DNA from: Clostridium sp. chh4-2 | Lineage (GTDB): Bacteria; Bacillota; Clostridia; Lachnospirales; Lachnospiraceae | Direction of reading: 5' to 3' | Assembly: GCF_002899675.1 (NCBI RefSeq) | Contig: NZ_PKUU01000011.1 | Location: 115,768-179,767 of the forward strand | Length of the DNA: 64,000 bases | Made by a program: the position numbers and the translations under genes | Part shown: piece after piece, positions 46,312 to 59,355 of the stretch | Position numbering within the stretch: position 1 is the stretch's first letter | Layout: each line of letters opens with the position of its first letter | Notes under the pieces: generated by a model | The model's database searches: none | What the model was told of the DNA's origin: nothing | The model's input: only the letters and a program-made list of their open reading frames with translations

Positions 46312-47163
46312 TTATTTTTCAGAATTGTATCTGTCTTTTTTACTGTTTTCTCTCTTTAAAGAGATCACAACATGTCTGAATGGTTCCTCTCCTTCACTTC
46401 TCGTAACCACATAACGGTCACTCTGAAGTGCGGAATGAATAATTCTTCTCTCATAAGGATTCATCGGCTCCAAAGATACGGACCGCTTTGTCCTCTTAAC
46501 CTTATAAGCAATGTTCTTTGCCAAGGTTTCCAATGTTTCTTTTCTTCTCTCACGGTAATTTTCCGTATCCAGCTTAACTCTTACATATCCTTCGCTTTCC
46601 TTATTAACAACAAGGCTTACAAGATACTGTAAAGAATCTAAGGTCTGTCCTCTCTTACCGATCAGAATTCCCATATCATCGCCGGTCATATTAACGGATA
46701 ATTCTTTTTCACCTTCATCATAAGAAGCGTCAATCTGAACTTCCATTCCCATAGCGGCAAATGTATCCTTTAAAAACTTCTCTGCGCTGCCAACAGGATC
46801 TAACACTCCTTTGGGTGCAGGCTCTTTCGCCGGAGCGGTTTTTGTCTCAGCTTTTTTATCTGCTTTCTTCTCTGCTTTTACAGGTTCTTTAACAGCCGGT
46901 TTCTTTTCTTCTTTAACTGCCGCTTTTTCTTCCTTTTTCACAGAAGCTTTTAATGCGTCGTTTTTCGCTTTTTCAATTTCTTCCGGTTCCATAACTCTTG
47001 CACTTATAACAGCGTCCTTCGCACCTATAAAACCAAATAATCCTGAACTTCCCTTTTCGATCACTTCATAATGAATATTATCGCTGGCAGTTCCAAGTTC
47101 TATTGCTGCTTTTGTAATCGCGTCACCTACAGTTTTTGCATGAACTGTAATTGTTTTATTCAT
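46312..47163 (-). CDS. jag: RNA-binding protein Jag/KhpB
   Basis: 283 residues. A Jag_N domain (about 1-52), a long Lys/Ala/Glu-rich linker (about 55-115), a KH domain with MGILIGKRGQTLDSLQYLVSLV, and a C-terminal R3H domain (RRIIHSALQ...GEEPFRHVVISLKR). It is cotranscribed after yidC (14-nt gap), as in most Firmicutes. KhpB binds RNA, usually with KhpA, and influences cell elongation and division in streptococci. The linker is of the long, charged type. Confidence 0.95.
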   Translation of the reverse strand: MNKTITVHAKTVGDAITKAAIELGTASDNIHYEVIEKGSSGLFGFIGAKDAVISARVMEPEEIEKAKNDALKASVKKEEKAAVKEEKKPAVKEPVKAEKKADKKAETKTAPAKEPAPKGVLDPVGSAEKFLKDTFAAMGMEVQIDASYDEGEKELSVNMTGDDMGILIGKRGQTLDSLQYLVSLVVNKESEGYVRVKLDTENYRERRKETLETLAKNIAYKVKRTKRSVSLEPMNPYERRIIHSALQSDRYVVTRSEGEEPFRHVVISLKRENSKKDRYNSEK

Positions 47164-47177
47164 ACCGGACCCCCTCC

Positions 47178-48479
47178 TTATTTGTTGTGCTTCTCATTAT
47201 ACTTCTGAACCATATTTGCCTTCGCAGCCAAACTGCCCGGCTTTGCATTCTGATTATAATAATTGGTGGATTCCTTCACGATCTCCTGAGTCTTTTCCAA
47301 TTTTTTCGCTCTTTCAGCTTCTTCTCTCTCAGCAGCGGCCTGAATATTCTTCAAATTAGCGCTGGCATTCTGACTGACCTTTGCAGGCGGAAGTCCCTGT
47401 TTCGCACGCTTTTTATTGGCTTTCTCAACATTTTTAGCAATCATCTCATCTATATCTACTTTGTTAAGATAAGAGTTAACTGCCAACTGCTGTACAACCT
47501 GAACAGCACTGCTGGCTACCCAGTAGATACCGATAGCTGCCGGGAATGTGAAGCAGAAAAATGCCGACATAAGAGGCATCATGGTGTTCATGGTCTTCAT
47601 GGACTGTGCTCCAGGGGTATCTTCACTCATAGACTGTGTGGAAGTCATAAGTTTAGTACTGTACCACTGTGTCAAACCAGCTAAAACCGGGATAAGCCAT
47701 GCTAATGTAGGCACAAAGCCTGTCCAGGGTGAAGTAGCCAGGTTAATTCCAAGGAAGGAATTCATGCTCTCAATCTGCGCCGCATTTGTATTAATAACAT
47801 CCGCTGCGCTGTGGAATGTGGGATCATTGGCAAGTGCAACCCACTGAGCCGGGTTTAATTTATATAAGATATCAATCATCTTATTGCCAAGCGCGGTTCC
47901 TGTAACGCCTGTCAGGTCGCCGATGGCATTCATTCCCGTTAAAGGAATGCTGTTTGCGTTCGCAAAATTAACAAGATTAGTTGCAGCGCCCTCTGCTAAG
48001 TTGGAAATACTGTCAACACCGCTGATCGCTGTAACAACCTGGGCAAAATACATCTTAACGGATTCTACATATGCCGGAATATTATAAATAACCCGGTACA
48101 ATGCAAACAGGATAGGCATCTGGATAATAAGCTGTAAACATCCGCCTGTCATGGAAGTTCCATACTTTTCATAAACAGCTTTTGTTTCCACGTTCATCTT
48201 CATCATGGAATCCTGATCTTTTTTGTCCTTATACTTCTTCTGAATTGCCTGAATCTCCGGCTGCATAACAGCCATCAGTTTGCTTGATTTCTGCTGTTTC
48301 AGAGTAAGCGGGAACATGATCAGCTTAATAACAATTGTAAATAAAATAATACATAAACCGATGTTCATCACACCAAAAATACTGGTAAAACGGAATAATG
48401 CATCCATGATGACACCTAAAACATTAGCAATCGGGCCTAACAAAAAGCCTCCTGTTTTAGTCAATACTAAGAAATCCAA
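47178..48479 (-). CDS. yidC: Membrane protein insertase YidC (Oxa1 family)
   Basis: 433 residues from a TTG start at 48477-48479, with GAGGAGG 7 nt upstream. Several membrane helices follow, with family segments KLIMFPLTLKQQKSSKLM, GGCLQLIIQMPILFALY and MPLMSAFFCFTFPAAIGIYW. A charged cytoplasmic tail (about 345-433) is rich in Lys/Ala/Glu. There is no lipoprotein cysteine, unlike Bacillus SpoIIIJ. The loop between the early helices is long (about 135-225). It inserts proteins into the membrane with or without Sec. Confidence 0.95.
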   Translation of the reverse strand: MDFLVLTKTGGFLLGPIANVLGVIMDALFRFTSIFGVMNIGLCIILFTIVIKLIMFPLTLKQQKSSKLMAVMQPEIQAIQKKYKDKKDQDSMMKMNVETKAVYEKYGTSMTGGCLQLIIQMPILFALYRVIYNIPAYVESVKMYFAQVVTAISGVDSISNLAEGAATNLVNFANANSIPLTGMNAIGDLTGVTGTALGNKMIDILYKLNPAQWVALANDPTFHSAADVINTNAAQIESMNSFLGINLATSPWTGFVPTLAWLIPVLAGLTQWYSTKLMTSTQSMSEDTPGAQSMKTMNTMMPLMSAFFCFTFPAAIGIYWVASSAVQVVQQLAVNSYLNKVDIDEMIAKNVEKANKKRAKQGLPPAKVSQNASANLKNIQAAAEREEAERAKKLEKTQEIVKESTNYYNQNAKPGSLAAKANMVQKYNEKHNK

Positions 48480-48524
48480 TGAATTACCTCCTCAAATGAT
48501 TCACAGCCGGGCTGTGAAATTGTT

Positions 48525-48740
48525 CTACGGGACAGGATCATAACCGCCTTCGGCCCAAGGATGACACCTGAGTATCCTTTTAACAGCCAACCATGTACCT
48601 TTTAATACACCATACTTTTGAAGTGCCTCAATGGCGTATTGAGAACACGTAGGTGTATAAATACAGTGAGTTCTTACTTTTAAAGGTGAAAGAAATATCT
48701 GATAAAACCTTATCATCAATATAAGTATTTTTTTAATCAT
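48525..48740 (-). CDS. yidD: Membrane protein insertion efficiency factor YidD
   Basis: 71 residues from the ATG at 48738-48740 ([14 protein letters not shown]), four bases after the rnpA stop. The longer frame would overlap rnpA. Conserved [19 protein letters not shown] and [14 protein letters not shown] motifs are intact. Small amphipathic membrane-associated protein aiding YidC-dependent insertion. Its ribosome binding site is weak, so coupling to rnpA is likely. Confidence 0.95.
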   Translation of the reverse strand: MIKKILILMIRFYQIFLSPLKVRTHCIYTPTCSQYAIEALQKYGVLKGTWLAVKRILRCHPWAEGGYDPVP

Positions 48741-48744
48741 AAGA

Positions 48745-49089
48745 TCACTTCGATTCTTTTTTAATGTTATGAAGTCCACATAGGTGCAGATATGCACTCT
48801 CGATTAATTTGAAATCTGATTCTTTTGCTGCCGGTCTGGCAACCACTACGATGTCTAATCCCTTATCCAACATGTTTTCATTCAGACGAAATATTTCTCT
48901 TATTAATCTGGTGATATGATGCCTGACTACGCTGTTTCCAACCTTTTTACTGACGGAAATTCCAATCCGGTTCTCATCTCCGCCGTTTTCTTTCACGTAC
49001 ATGATTAATAATTTGTTTGCATAGGACTTTCCGGTTCTGTAAACCTTTTGAAAATCACTATTCTTCTTTATCGAATTAAAATGTTTCAA
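48745..49089 (-). CDS. rnpA: Ribonuclease P protein component
   Basis: 114 residues from the TTG at 49087-49089 ([18 protein letters not shown], read as Met), with GGAGG 5 nt upstream. The in-frame ATG 30 nt earlier precedes the ribosome binding site and is less likely. The RNR-like motif [29 protein letters not shown] is intact. With the RNase P RNA it matures tRNA 5-prime ends. Between rpmH and yidD, the standard order. Confidence 0.96.
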   Translation of the reverse strand: MKHFNSIKKNSDFQKVYRTGKSYANKLLIMYVKENGGDENRIGISVSKKVGNSVVRHHITRLIREIFRLNENMLDKGLDIVVVARPAAKESDFKLIESAYLHLCGLHNIKKESK

Positions 49090-49151
49090 ATCGTCCTCCA
49101 AAATAATGATAGAAGACAATGAGAACCGGAAACAAATCCGATTCTCTTATG

Positions 49152-49182
49152 TCAAAAAAAGGCCACAATCACTTGCGGCCTT
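49152..49182 (-). terminator. Hairpin after rpmH (terminator/attenuator)
   Basis: AAGGCC/GGCCTT arms around a 12-nt spacer at 49159-49182, followed on the minus strand by seven T. It lies between rpmH and rnpA and probably lowers transcription into rnpA. Confidence 0.85.
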
Positions 49183-49188
49183 GGTTCA

Positions 49189-49323
49189 TTAAGCTGATAA
49201 TTTTGCTCTACCTTTTGCTCTTCTGGAAGCTATTACTTTTCTTCCGCCCGGAGTACTCATTCTAGCTCTGAAACCATGAACTTTTGATCTCTGTCTGTTT
49301 TTAGGCTGAAATGTCATTTTCAT
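49189..49323 (-). CDS. rpmH: 50S ribosomal protein L34
   Basis: 44 residues: [18 protein letters not shown] at the start and [12 protein letters not shown] at the end, an essentially canonical L34. AGAGGAGG lies just upstream. First gene of the leftward rpmH-rnpA-yidD-yidC-jag block, with a promoter at 49412-49440. Confidence 0.97.
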   Translation of the reverse strand: MKMTFQPKNRQRSKVHGFRARMSTPGGRKVIASRRAKGRAKLSA

Positions 49324-49411
49324 ATCTGTGCACCTCCTCTAACTATAGTTATCTAAATCAATGTAATTTGAATTAAACACATTTAGACTATTTTAATTAA
49401 ACATCCCCTCA

Positions 49412-49440
49412 ATTATATAGAAAACATGCCGCTTCGTCAA
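49412..49440 (-). promoter_or_regulatory. rpmH promoter
   Basis: Minus-strand TTGACG (49435-49440) and TATAAT (49412-49417), 17-bp spacer, giving a leader of about 80 nt. Confidence 0.75.
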
Positions 49441-49442
49441 GT

Positions 49443-49480
49443 AAAAAAGAAAAAAAAGGGGATGGTAAATTTACCACCCC
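49443..49480 (-). terminator. Terminator of the ECF S-component gene
   Basis: GGGGGTGGTAAA pairs with TTTACCATCCCC, followed on the minus strand by eight T and more. 52 bp past the stop of the ECF gene and adjacent to the rpmH promoter. Confidence 0.9.
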
Positions 49481-49531
49481 CACAATATGTATGTGCTATA
49501 TTATGAATTACAAGATTTAGTATCCTCTATA

Positions 49532-50167
49532 TTATTGTTTCACTTTAAATAAAGCGCTTGCCAAAGCTAATGTCAGGATTCCTGCCAGAATCGCCTCAGG
49601 AATTCCGTTCATACATATTACACCCAGGATCACCATATATAATCCCTTAAACGCTTTTCCGGAAGCTTCCGCGTACCGCCCTCCGAAAAAAAGATAGATA
49701 AAATTCATAACGAGCAGCGTATTTGTCAACGAACCTGCAACCCCTGCCGTAATAAACGCAAGGTATCGCTTTCTGTGTCCCCAAAGCTTAATCAGGGCCT
49801 CATACACATAATAGGCCACCACTCCAATCAAAATTCTGGGAACCAAAGGTATGATCGTACTTCCCACAATATTTACAAAGCTCACACCGTTAATGCTCAC
49901 ATTTGTAAATGGTGAAAAAACAAAAGAAGTAACGATGGGTGCCGTCGTACTTTTCCACACGCTAGTGAGTCCGAACACAAGACCAAGAAACGCGCCACTT
50001 TTCGGTCCAAGCAATATGGCTCCGACAATGACTGGTATGTGAATGATGGTCGCATTCATGAATCCCAGCGGAATATACCCAAGGAAAGGCACAAACGCCA
50101 TGATGATGATGATGGCCATAAATACAGCCGTCACTACCATGTTACGGGTTTTTTCCAAACTATTCAT
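49532..50167 (-). CDS. ECF transporter S component (PF12822-like), substrate unknown
   Basis: 211 residues with about six membrane helices. The first-helix motif VVTAVFMAIIIIMAFVPFLGYIPLGF and the loop GAILLGPKSGAFLGLVFGLTS are typical of ECF S components of the pantothenate/CbrT-like family. It would need a shared EcfAAT module, not present here. AGGAGG precedes the ATG. It is transcribed leftward from a promoter at the edge of oriC. The vitamin or cofactor bound cannot be decided by eye. Confidence 0.85.
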   Translation of the reverse strand: MNSLEKTRNMVVTAVFMAIIIIMAFVPFLGYIPLGFMNATIIHIPVIVGAILLGPKSGAFLGLVFGLTSVWKSTTAPIVTSFVFSPFTNVSINGVSFVNIVGSTIIPLVPRILIGVVAYYVYEALIKLWGHRKRYLAFITAGVAGSLTNTLLVMNFIYLFFGGRYAEASGKAFKGLYMVILGVICMNGIPEAILAGILTLALASALFKVKQ

Positions 50168-50228
50168 TTTTTTCCTCCTGCTACTGTTCTTTTAAAAAGA
50201 TACAATGCAATAATATAGTCACAGCCAA

Positions 50229-50257
50229 ATTATAGAAACTTTCTGTATACATGTCAA
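50229..50257 (-). promoter_or_regulatory. Promoter of the ECF S-component gene
   Basis: Minus-strand TTGACA (50252-50257) and TATAAT (50229-50234), 17-bp spacer, a near-consensus promoter facing left out of the origin. I see no riboswitch-like fold in the short leader. Confidence 0.75.
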
Positions 50258-50608
50258 TGATTAATTTACATAATCACTTTTCCGGCCTTTATCTTGTGGA
50301 TAATGAGTTAATTTACATAATGTTATCCCCAAAATGTTGATAAGTTGTGGATAATAATCTGAATAAGTGGCATTTTTATTCACAAAGCAACGAAAATATC
50401 AATATTTCCGACTATTTGAGGATAATGTTGATAACTTTTCCATTTATTGTTATTCCACATCGTTTACACAATATTTCCCCAGGGCTTTCACATAGTTATC
50501 CACAATATTTTTTTATAAACATTGAAAATTTATTGGATTTAGTATACAATGGATTTAGATTGGGTAAATGTGCGAATTTACCTTTTATTATAGTTTAGGA
50601 GAGTTGAC
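50258..50608 (+). other. oriC: Origin of replication, upstream part
   Basis: DnaA boxes: TGTGGATAA at 50295-50303 and 50346-50354, TTATCCACA at 50496-50504, and a near match TTATCCCCA at 50323-50331. Two copies of TTAATTTACATAAT lie at 50261-50274 and 50308-50321. The intervening DNA is very AT-rich. This is the standard position upstream of dnaA. No other gene is in the 50168-50608 gap. Confidence 0.9.
50523..50550 (+). promoter_or_regulatory. dnaA promoter
   Basis: TTGAAA (50523-50528) and TACAAT (50545-50550), 16-bp spacer, 19 bp downstream of a DnaA box, consistent with autorepression. Confidence 0.55.
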
Positions 50609-51979
50609 ATGATTGATGAAATAAAAAAGAAATGGGACCAAATCCTTCAATATTTAAAAGAAGAATACGATATTTTAGATATATCTTTCAATACATGGCT
50701 TCTTCCGCTAAAGCCATACGACATTGAAAACAACGTTTTAAAGATTCTGGCCTCCGACGCCAACATGATCAGCTATATTAAGAAGAAATACAGCGTGCTC
50801 CTTCAGATTGCAGTCGCTGAAGTGACCGGAATCAACTGTGAGATAGACATTACATTGGAAGAACTGGTTCAGCCAAAGCCGGAAAATAACAAGGTTCTCA
50901 TCAATTCAAAGCCGGCAGATGTCAGCCCTACCGCTATCCAGAATGCCAATTTGAATCCAAGATATACATTTGACACCTTTGTAGTCGGCGCCAACAACAA
51001 CTTAGCCCATGCCGCAGCGCTGGCTGTCGCCGAATCACCGGGAGAGATCTACAACCCTCTCTTCATCTACGGAGGCGTTGGACTTGGAAAAACCCACTTG
51101 ATGCATTCCATCGCTCACTTTATATTAAAGAATAATCCGGAAGCCAAGATTTTATACGTAACTTCTGAAAAATTTACGAATGAGCTGATCGACGCCATCC
51201 GTAACAAAAACAATATATCCACAACTGAATTCAGGGAAAAATATCGTAACAACGATGTACTTTTAATCGACGATATTCAGTTTATCATCGGTAAAGAAAG
51301 TACACAGGAAGAATTTTTCCACACCTTCAACACTCTGTACGAAGCAAAGAAACAGATCATCATATCTTCCGATAAACCGCCGAAAGATATCGAAACGCTG
51401 GAAGAAAGGCTTCGTTCACGTTTTGAATGGGGACTTACCGTGGACATCCAGTCCCCTGATTATGAGACAAGGATGGCCATTTTACGTAAAAAAGAGGAAT
51501 TAGAAGGCTATAATATTGATAACGAAGTGATCAAATACATTGCCACCAATATTAAATCCAATATCCGTGAGTTAGAAGGAGCCCTGACCAAAATCGTAGC
51601 CCTTTCCAAACTGGACAACAACAAAGAGATCAATATTGAGCTGGCCGAATTAGCGTTAAAGGACATCATTTCCCCTAACAGCGACCGTGAGATCACCCCG
51701 GAACTGATCATCCAGATCGTAGCCGATCATTTTGGCCTGACCCCTCTTGATATCTATTCTCAAAAGAGGAATAAAGAGATCGTTTATCCACGCCAGATCG
51801 TGATGTATCTTTGCCGCGATATGACGGCAGTTCCGCTGCAGTCCATCGGAAAATCCCTTGGAGGACGTGACCACACAACCATTATCCACGGTTCCGAAAA
51901 GATCGCCGCAGACCTTGCGAAAAACGATACTCTTAAAAATACAATCGAGATCCTGAAGAAGAAAATTAGTCCACAATAG
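50609..51979 (+). CDS. dnaA: Chromosomal replication initiator DnaA
   Basis: 456 residues. Domain I (about 1-85), a linker, the AAA+ domain with Walker A GGVGLGKT at 155-162 and Walker B LLIDDIQF, and domain IV with the DnaA-box-binding GRDHTTIIHG near 425. TAGGAGAG precedes the ATG. It opens the rightward replication operon region, with DnaA boxes on both sides. Confidence 0.98.
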   Translation: MIDEIKKKWDQILQYLKEEYDILDISFNTWLLPLKPYDIENNVLKILASDANMISYIKKKYSVLLQIAVAEVTGINCEIDITLEELVQPKPENNKVLINSKPADVSPTAIQNANLNPRYTFDTFVVGANNNLAHAAALAVAESPGEIYNPLFIYGGVGLGKTHLMHSIAHFILKNNPEAKILYVTSEKFTNELIDAIRNKNNISTTEFREKYRNNDVLLIDDIQFIIGKESTQEEFFHTFNTLYEAKKQIIISSDKPPKDIETLEERLRSRFEWGLTVDIQSPDYETRMAILRKKEELEGYNIDNEVIKYIATNIKSNIRELEGALTKIVALSKLDNNKEINIELAELALKDIISPNSDREITPELIIQIVADHFGLTPLDIYSQKRNKEIVYPRQIVMYLCRDMTAVPLQSIGKSLGGRDHTTIIHGSEKIAADLAKNDTLKNTIEILKKKISPQ

Positions 51980-52247
51980 GCTGTGGACTTCCTGTGGGTT
52001 TCCTGTGGATAAAAATGTGAAAATCGTGGCCACTTAATCCTATGTGGATAACCTCAAAGTTATTCTTAAATGATTTGACACTTATTCACATACCTTTAAA
52101 CATGGCCAAGCCCTTAAAAATCTTTTATTTTAAAGGAATTTTAAGTTTATACACAAACTCACACCCCCTACTACGAATGCTACGGAAATCTATTCTATAA
52201 ATTACTTTCTTACATGACCAAAAAACGAAAAGGAGTTATCAACAAAT
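51980..52247 (+). other. oriC: Origin of replication, dnaA-dnaN intergenic part
   Basis: TGTGGATAA boxes at 52004-52012 and 52043-52051, a degenerate TTATTCACA at 52082-52090 and relaxed copies such as TGTGGACTT at 51983-51991, followed by an AT-rich stretch (about 52110-52160) suited to unwinding. Together with the boxes upstream of dnaA this makes a bipartite origin of the Bacillus type. Confidence 0.88.
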
Positions 52248-53372
52248 ATGAAGCTTACATTCAAAAAAGACGACCTTCTTAATGGCATAAACATCGTTCT
52301 TAAAGCAGTGCCTTCAAAAACAACGCTTCCTATTCTGGAATGCATCTTAATCGATGCCAGCGGTACGGATATCAAGCTCACCGGCAATGATATGGAACTG
52401 GGTATCGAAACCAAAGTAGAAGGCATTATTGAAGAACGTGGAAAACTGGCTCTTGAATCCAAACTTTTTTCAGAGATTATCCGCAAACTCCCCGGAGGAG
52501 ATGCGATGGTCACCATTGAAAGTGATAAAGATTTAAGGGTGATCATCACCTGCGACAATTCCGTGTTCAATATTCAGGGACAAAGTGCGGAGGGATATTC
52601 CTATCTTCCTTATATAGAAAGAGATCATTATATCTGCCTTTCCCAATTTACGTTAAAAGAAGTGATCAGACAGACTATTTTTTCCATTTCTGTCAATGAT
52701 AGTAATAAGATGATGACCGGCGTTTTGTTCGAAGTCAATGACAACGAATTAAAACTTACATCTTTGGATGGCCACCGTATTTCCATCCGTAAGATCATCT
52801 TAAAAGACAGTTACGAATCCAGAAAAGTGATCGTACCCGGCAAAACCCTCAGCGAAATCAGCAAGATTTTAAATGGGGACAATGATTCCGAAGTGCTTTT
52901 ATTCTTCAGCAGCAATCACATTTTGTTCCAGTTTGACGAGACAATCGTGGTTTCCCGCCTGATCGAAGGAGAATATTTCAAGATCAACCAGATGCTGTCC
53001 AACGATTACGAGACAAAGATTAATATCAACCGCAAAGAGCTGTTGGATTCCATCGAGAGAGCCAGCATTTTGATTCGTGAAAGCGACAAAAAGCCGATTA
53101 TTCTGAAGATTTCCGACAGCGTTATGAAACTGAGCCTGAAAACCGTTTTTGGATATATGAACGCCGAGGTTTTGATTCATAAATACGGCAAGGATATGAT
53201 GATTGGATTTAATCCGAAATTCCTGATCGATGCATTAAGAATCATCGATGACGAAGAAGTTACCATCTATATGATGAATCCAAAAGCACCATGTTATATC
53301 AAAGACGACGATGAAAATTACATCTACCTGATTTTACCGGTTAACTTCAATCAGGCGGAGTACAACGATTAG
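52248..53372 (+). CDS. dnaN: DNA polymerase III beta subunit (sliding clamp)
   Basis: 374 residues, three topologically similar clamp domains. It starts MKLTFKKDDLLNGINIVLKAVPSKTTLPILECIL and includes the conserved DGHRISIRK; the C-terminus ends in PVNFNQAEYND rather than the usual short R-[LM] ending. Start preceded by AAAAGGAG. Processivity clamp for replication and for the Y-family polymerase further left. Confidence 0.97.
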   Translation: MKLTFKKDDLLNGINIVLKAVPSKTTLPILECILIDASGTDIKLTGNDMELGIETKVEGIIEERGKLALESKLFSEIIRKLPGGDAMVTIESDKDLRVIITCDNSVFNIQGQSAEGYSYLPYIERDHYICLSQFTLKEVIRQTIFSISVNDSNKMMTGVLFEVNDNELKLTSLDGHRISIRKIILKDSYESRKVIVPGKTLSEISKILNGDNDSEVLLFFSSNHILFQFDETIVVSRLIEGEYFKINQMLSNDYETKININRKELLDSIERASILIRESDKKPIILKISDSVMKLSLKTVFGYMNAEVLIHKYGKDMMIGFNPKFLIDALRIIDDEEVTIYMMNPKAPCYIKDDDENYIYLILPVNFNQAEYND

Positions 53373-53388
53373 TGCTCAGGAGGCATCT

Positions 53389-53598
53389 ATGGAAGTCATT
53401 AAATTAAGAGACGAATATATAAAGCTTGGCCAGGCCTTAAAGGCCGCAAACCTGGTGGAATCAGGTGTTGACGCCAAGTTTGCCATTGAAGACGGCCTTG
53501 TAAAAGTCAACGGCGAAGTGGAGTATCAGAGAGGTAAAAAGCTCAGAGACGGAGACGTGGTCACATTTGACGGCAATACTATAAAGATTGAAGCATAA
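53389..53598 (+). CDS. yaaA: S4-domain RNA-binding protein YaaA
   Basis: 69 residues: a lone S4 domain with YIKLGQALKAANLVESGVDAKFAI and VKVNGEVEYQRGKKLRDGDVV. Sits in the normal dnaN-yaaA-recF position with 16- and 11-nt gaps. AGGAGG precedes the ATG. The family binds structured RNA; its exact role is not established. Confidence 0.93.
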   Translation: MEVIKLRDEYIKLGQALKAANLVESGVDAKFAIEDGLVKVNGEVEYQRGKKLRDGDVVTFDGNTIKIEA

Positions 53599-53609
53599 GG
53601 AAAGGTTCC

Positions 53610-56619
<3,010 letters not shown>

Positions 56620-56650
56620 ATTATTTTTTATATCAGGCCTTTCCAACATC

Positions 56651-56687
56651 AAGGGTGAAGGCATTTCGGAAAATGCCTTCACCCTTT
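56651..56687 (+). terminator. gyrB terminator
   Basis: AAGGGTGAAGGCATTT and AAATGCCTTCACCCTT form a perfect 16-bp stem with a CGGA tetraloop, followed by TTAAC. Confidence 0.8.
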
Positions 56688-56738
56688 AACTGAAAAGACC
56701 AGGTCACTGATGTAAAAAAGTAAAAATGGAGGAAAATA

Positions 56739-59255
56739 ATGGAACCAAATATCTTTGATAAAGTTCATGACATAGACCTGAAAAAGACCATGGAAACGTC
56801 ATACATTGACTATGCCATGAGTGTTATCGCATCCAGGGCTCTGCCTGACGTAAGAGACGGTTTAAAGCCGGTACAGAGAAGAATCTTATATTCTATGATC
56901 GAGTTGAACAACGGTCCGGACAAGCCACATCGTAAATGTGCCCGTATCGTCGGTGATACCATGGGTAAATACCATCCTCATGGCGACAGCTCCATCTACG
57001 GCGCATTGGTAAATATGGCTCAGGAATGGTCAACCCGTTATCCGCTGGTTGATGGCCACGGAAACTTCGGTTCTGTGGATGGTGACGGAGCCGCAGCCAT
57101 GCGTTATACAGAAGCCCGTTTGAGCAAGATCTCCATGGAGATGACTGCTGACATCAATAAAGACACCGTAGATTTCACACCAAACTTTGACGAAACAGAA
57201 AAAGAACCGGTAGTACTTCCATCCAGATATCCCAACCTTCTGGTAAATGGTACGTCAGGTATCGCAGTAGGTATGGCCACCAACATCCCTCCTCATAACC
57301 TCAGAGAAGTGATCGCTGCGGTGGTTAAAATCATTGACAACCAGGTTAATGAAGGCCGTCAGACAGACATGGAAGAAATTCTGGAAATTATAAAAGGGCC
57401 TGACTTCCCAACCGGAGCCACCATTCTCGGAAAAAGAGGAATTGAAGAAGCATACCGCACCGGCCGCGGCAAGATCCGTGTCCGTGCTGTGACCAACATT
57501 GAAACCATGCCCAATGGAAAAAGCCGCATTATCGCTACAGAACTTCCATACATGGTTAATAAAGCCCGCCTGATCGAAAAGATCGCCGATCTTGTAAAAG
57601 AAAAGAAGGTCGACGGCATCACTGATCTTCGTGATGAATCCGACAGAACCGGTATGAGAATCGTAATTGAACTCCGCCGTGACGTCAATGCCAACGTTAT
57701 TTTAAACCAGCTTCTGAAACATACCCAGCTGCAGGATACCTTTGGCGTTATCATGCTTGCGCTGGTTAACAATGAACCACGTGTATTAAATCTGGTTCAG
57801 ATGCTTAATTATTACTTAGACCATCAAAAAGAAGTTGTAACAAGAAGAACAAAATACGAGTTAAATAAAGCCGAAGAGCGGGCCCACATCTTAGAGGGAT
57901 TGCTGATAGCCCTTGACCATATCGACGAAGTGATCAAAATTATCCGCGCTTCCTCCAATGTTCAGGATGCCAAACTTCAGTTAATGGAGCGTTTTGGTCT
58001 CAGCGACGTTCAGGCCCAGGCAATTGTGGACATGCGTCTGCGCGCTCTGACAGGTCTGGAACGCGAGAAACTTGAGAATGAATATAAGGAACTCATGGAC
58101 CGCATCGCATACTTAAAGAGCATTTTAGGAGATGAGAATCTGTTATTAGGCGTTATTAAAGATGAAATCCAGTTAATTTCCGATAAATACGGCGATGAAA
58201 GAAGAACCGCTATAGGATTCGATGAATTTGATATGTCCATGGAAGATCTGATTCCTGATGAAGAAGCCGTTATCGCCATGACCAACCTGGGATATATAAA
58301 GAGAATGTCAGTTGACAATTTCAAGAGCCAGAACCGTGGCGGAAAAGGCATCAAGGGAATGCAGACCATCGAAGAGGATTATATCGAAGACCTGTTCATG
58401 ACAACAAGCCATCACTATATCATGTTCTTCACCAACACAGGCCGCGTATACCGTCTCAAAGCATATGCGATACCGGAAGCCGGCCGCACAGCCAGAGGAA
58501 CAGCCATCATCAACTTGCTGCAGCTGCTTCCAGGAGAGAAGATTACCGCCATCATCCCGATGAAAGAGTATGATGATGATAAATATCTGTTCATGGCCAC
58601 CAAGAACGGTATGGTAAAGAAAACTCCGATGAAGGAATACGAAAACGTCCGCAAGAACGGCCTTCAGGCAATCGTACTTCGTGAAAATGATGAGCTGATC
58701 GAGGTTAAGGCGACAGATGATACAAAAGATATTTTCATGGTTACGAAAAAAGGCCAGTGCATCCGTTTTGAAGAAACCGATGTAAGGGTAACGGGCCGTG
58801 TTTCCATGGGTGTAATCGGTATGAAGCTGGACGACGGCGATGAGATCGTAGGAATGCAGGTGGATACCCAGGGCGAATATCTTCTGATCGTATCTGCTAA
58901 CGGTATGGGCAAACGTACCAGCATCGATGAATTTACGCCTCAGAAACGTGGCGGAAAAGGTGTGCGCTGCTATAAGATCGTCGATAAAACAGGCGACATT
59001 GTAGGTGCAAAATTAGTGCATGATGACCACGATATTATGTTAATCACCACAGAAGGAATTATTATCAGAATTTCCGTCAGCGATATCACCATAATCGGCC
59101 GTAATACTTCCGGTGTAAAATTGATGAATATCGATGCAAACTCCGATATTACCGTAGCAAGCATCGCCAAAGTCAGAGACAGCGGAAACAAAGCCGACGA
59201 GGCGGAAGAATTGTTAGAAGAAGAGTCAGAAGTAAATACGGAAACAGAGGAATAA
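56739..59255 (+). CDS. gyrA: DNA gyrase subunit A
   Basis: 838 residues. N-terminal breakage-reunion domain with the quinolone-resistance region [17 protein letters not shown] (Ser at the position of E. coli S83) and catalytic Tyr in [11 protein letters not shown]. The C-terminal beta-pinwheel carries the GyrA box [10 protein letters not shown], with the related QKRGGKGVR later. The tail is very acidic ([18 protein letters not shown]). TGGAGGA precedes the ATG. Confidence 0.98.
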   Translation: MEPNIFDKVHDIDLKKTMETSYIDYAMSVIASRALPDVRDGLKPVQRRILYSMIELNNGPDKPHRKCARIVGDTMGKYHPHGDSSIYGALVNMAQEWSTRYPLVDGHGNFGSVDGDGAAAMRYTEARLSKISMEMTADINKDTVDFTPNFDETEKEPVVLPSRYPNLLVNGTSGIAVGMATNIPPHNLREVIAAVVKIIDNQVNEGRQTDMEEILEIIKGPDFPTGATILGKRGIEEAYRTGRGKIRVRAVTNIETMPNGKSRIIATELPYMVNKARLIEKIADLVKEKKVDGITDLRDESDRTGMRIVIELRRDVNANVILNQLLKHTQLQDTFGVIMLALVNNEPRVLNLVQMLNYYLDHQKEVVTRRTKYELNKAEERAHILEGLLIALDHIDEVIKIIRASSNVQDAKLQLMERFGLSDVQAQAIVDMRLRALTGLEREKLENEYKELMDRIAYLKSILGDENLLLGVIKDEIQLISDKYGDERRTAIGFDEFDMSMEDLIPDEEAVIAMTNLGYIKRMSVDNFKSQNRGGKGIKGMQTIEEDYIEDLFMTTSHHYIMFFTNTGRVYRLKAYAIPEAGRTARGTAIINLLQLLPGEKITAIIPMKEYDDDKYLFMATKNGMVKKTPMKEYENVRKNGLQAIVLRENDELIEVKATDDTKDIFMVTKKGQCIRFEETDVRVTGRVSMGVIGMKLDDGDEIVGMQVDTQGEYLLIVSANGMGKRTSIDEFTPQKRGGKGVRCYKIVDKTGDIVGAKLVHDDHDIMLITTEGIIIRISVSDITIIGRNTSGVKLMNIDANSDITVASIAKVRDSGNKADEAEELLEEESEVNTETEE

Positions 59256-59259
59256 AAAT

Positions 59260-59286
59260 AATGCCGCCCGTTTAATGGGCGGCATT
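59260..59286 (+). terminator. gyrA terminator hairpin
   Basis: AATGCCGCCC and GGGCGGCATT with a 7-nt loop, 4 bp past the gyrA stop, followed by CGTTCTT, a weak U-tract. Confidence 0.7.
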
Positions 59287-59319
59287 CGTTCTTATGGTAA
59301 ATTAAAATGTAAAAACAAC

Positions 59320-59349
59320 TTACATTCATGGCCAAAAATCTGTTAAGAT
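59320..59349 (+). promoter_or_regulatory. recA promoter
   Basis: TTACAT (59320-59325) and TAAGAT (59344-59349), 18-bp spacer. No Bacillus-type LexA box (GAAC-N4-GTTC) is seen. Confidence 0.55.
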
Positions 59350-59355
59350 AAACGG

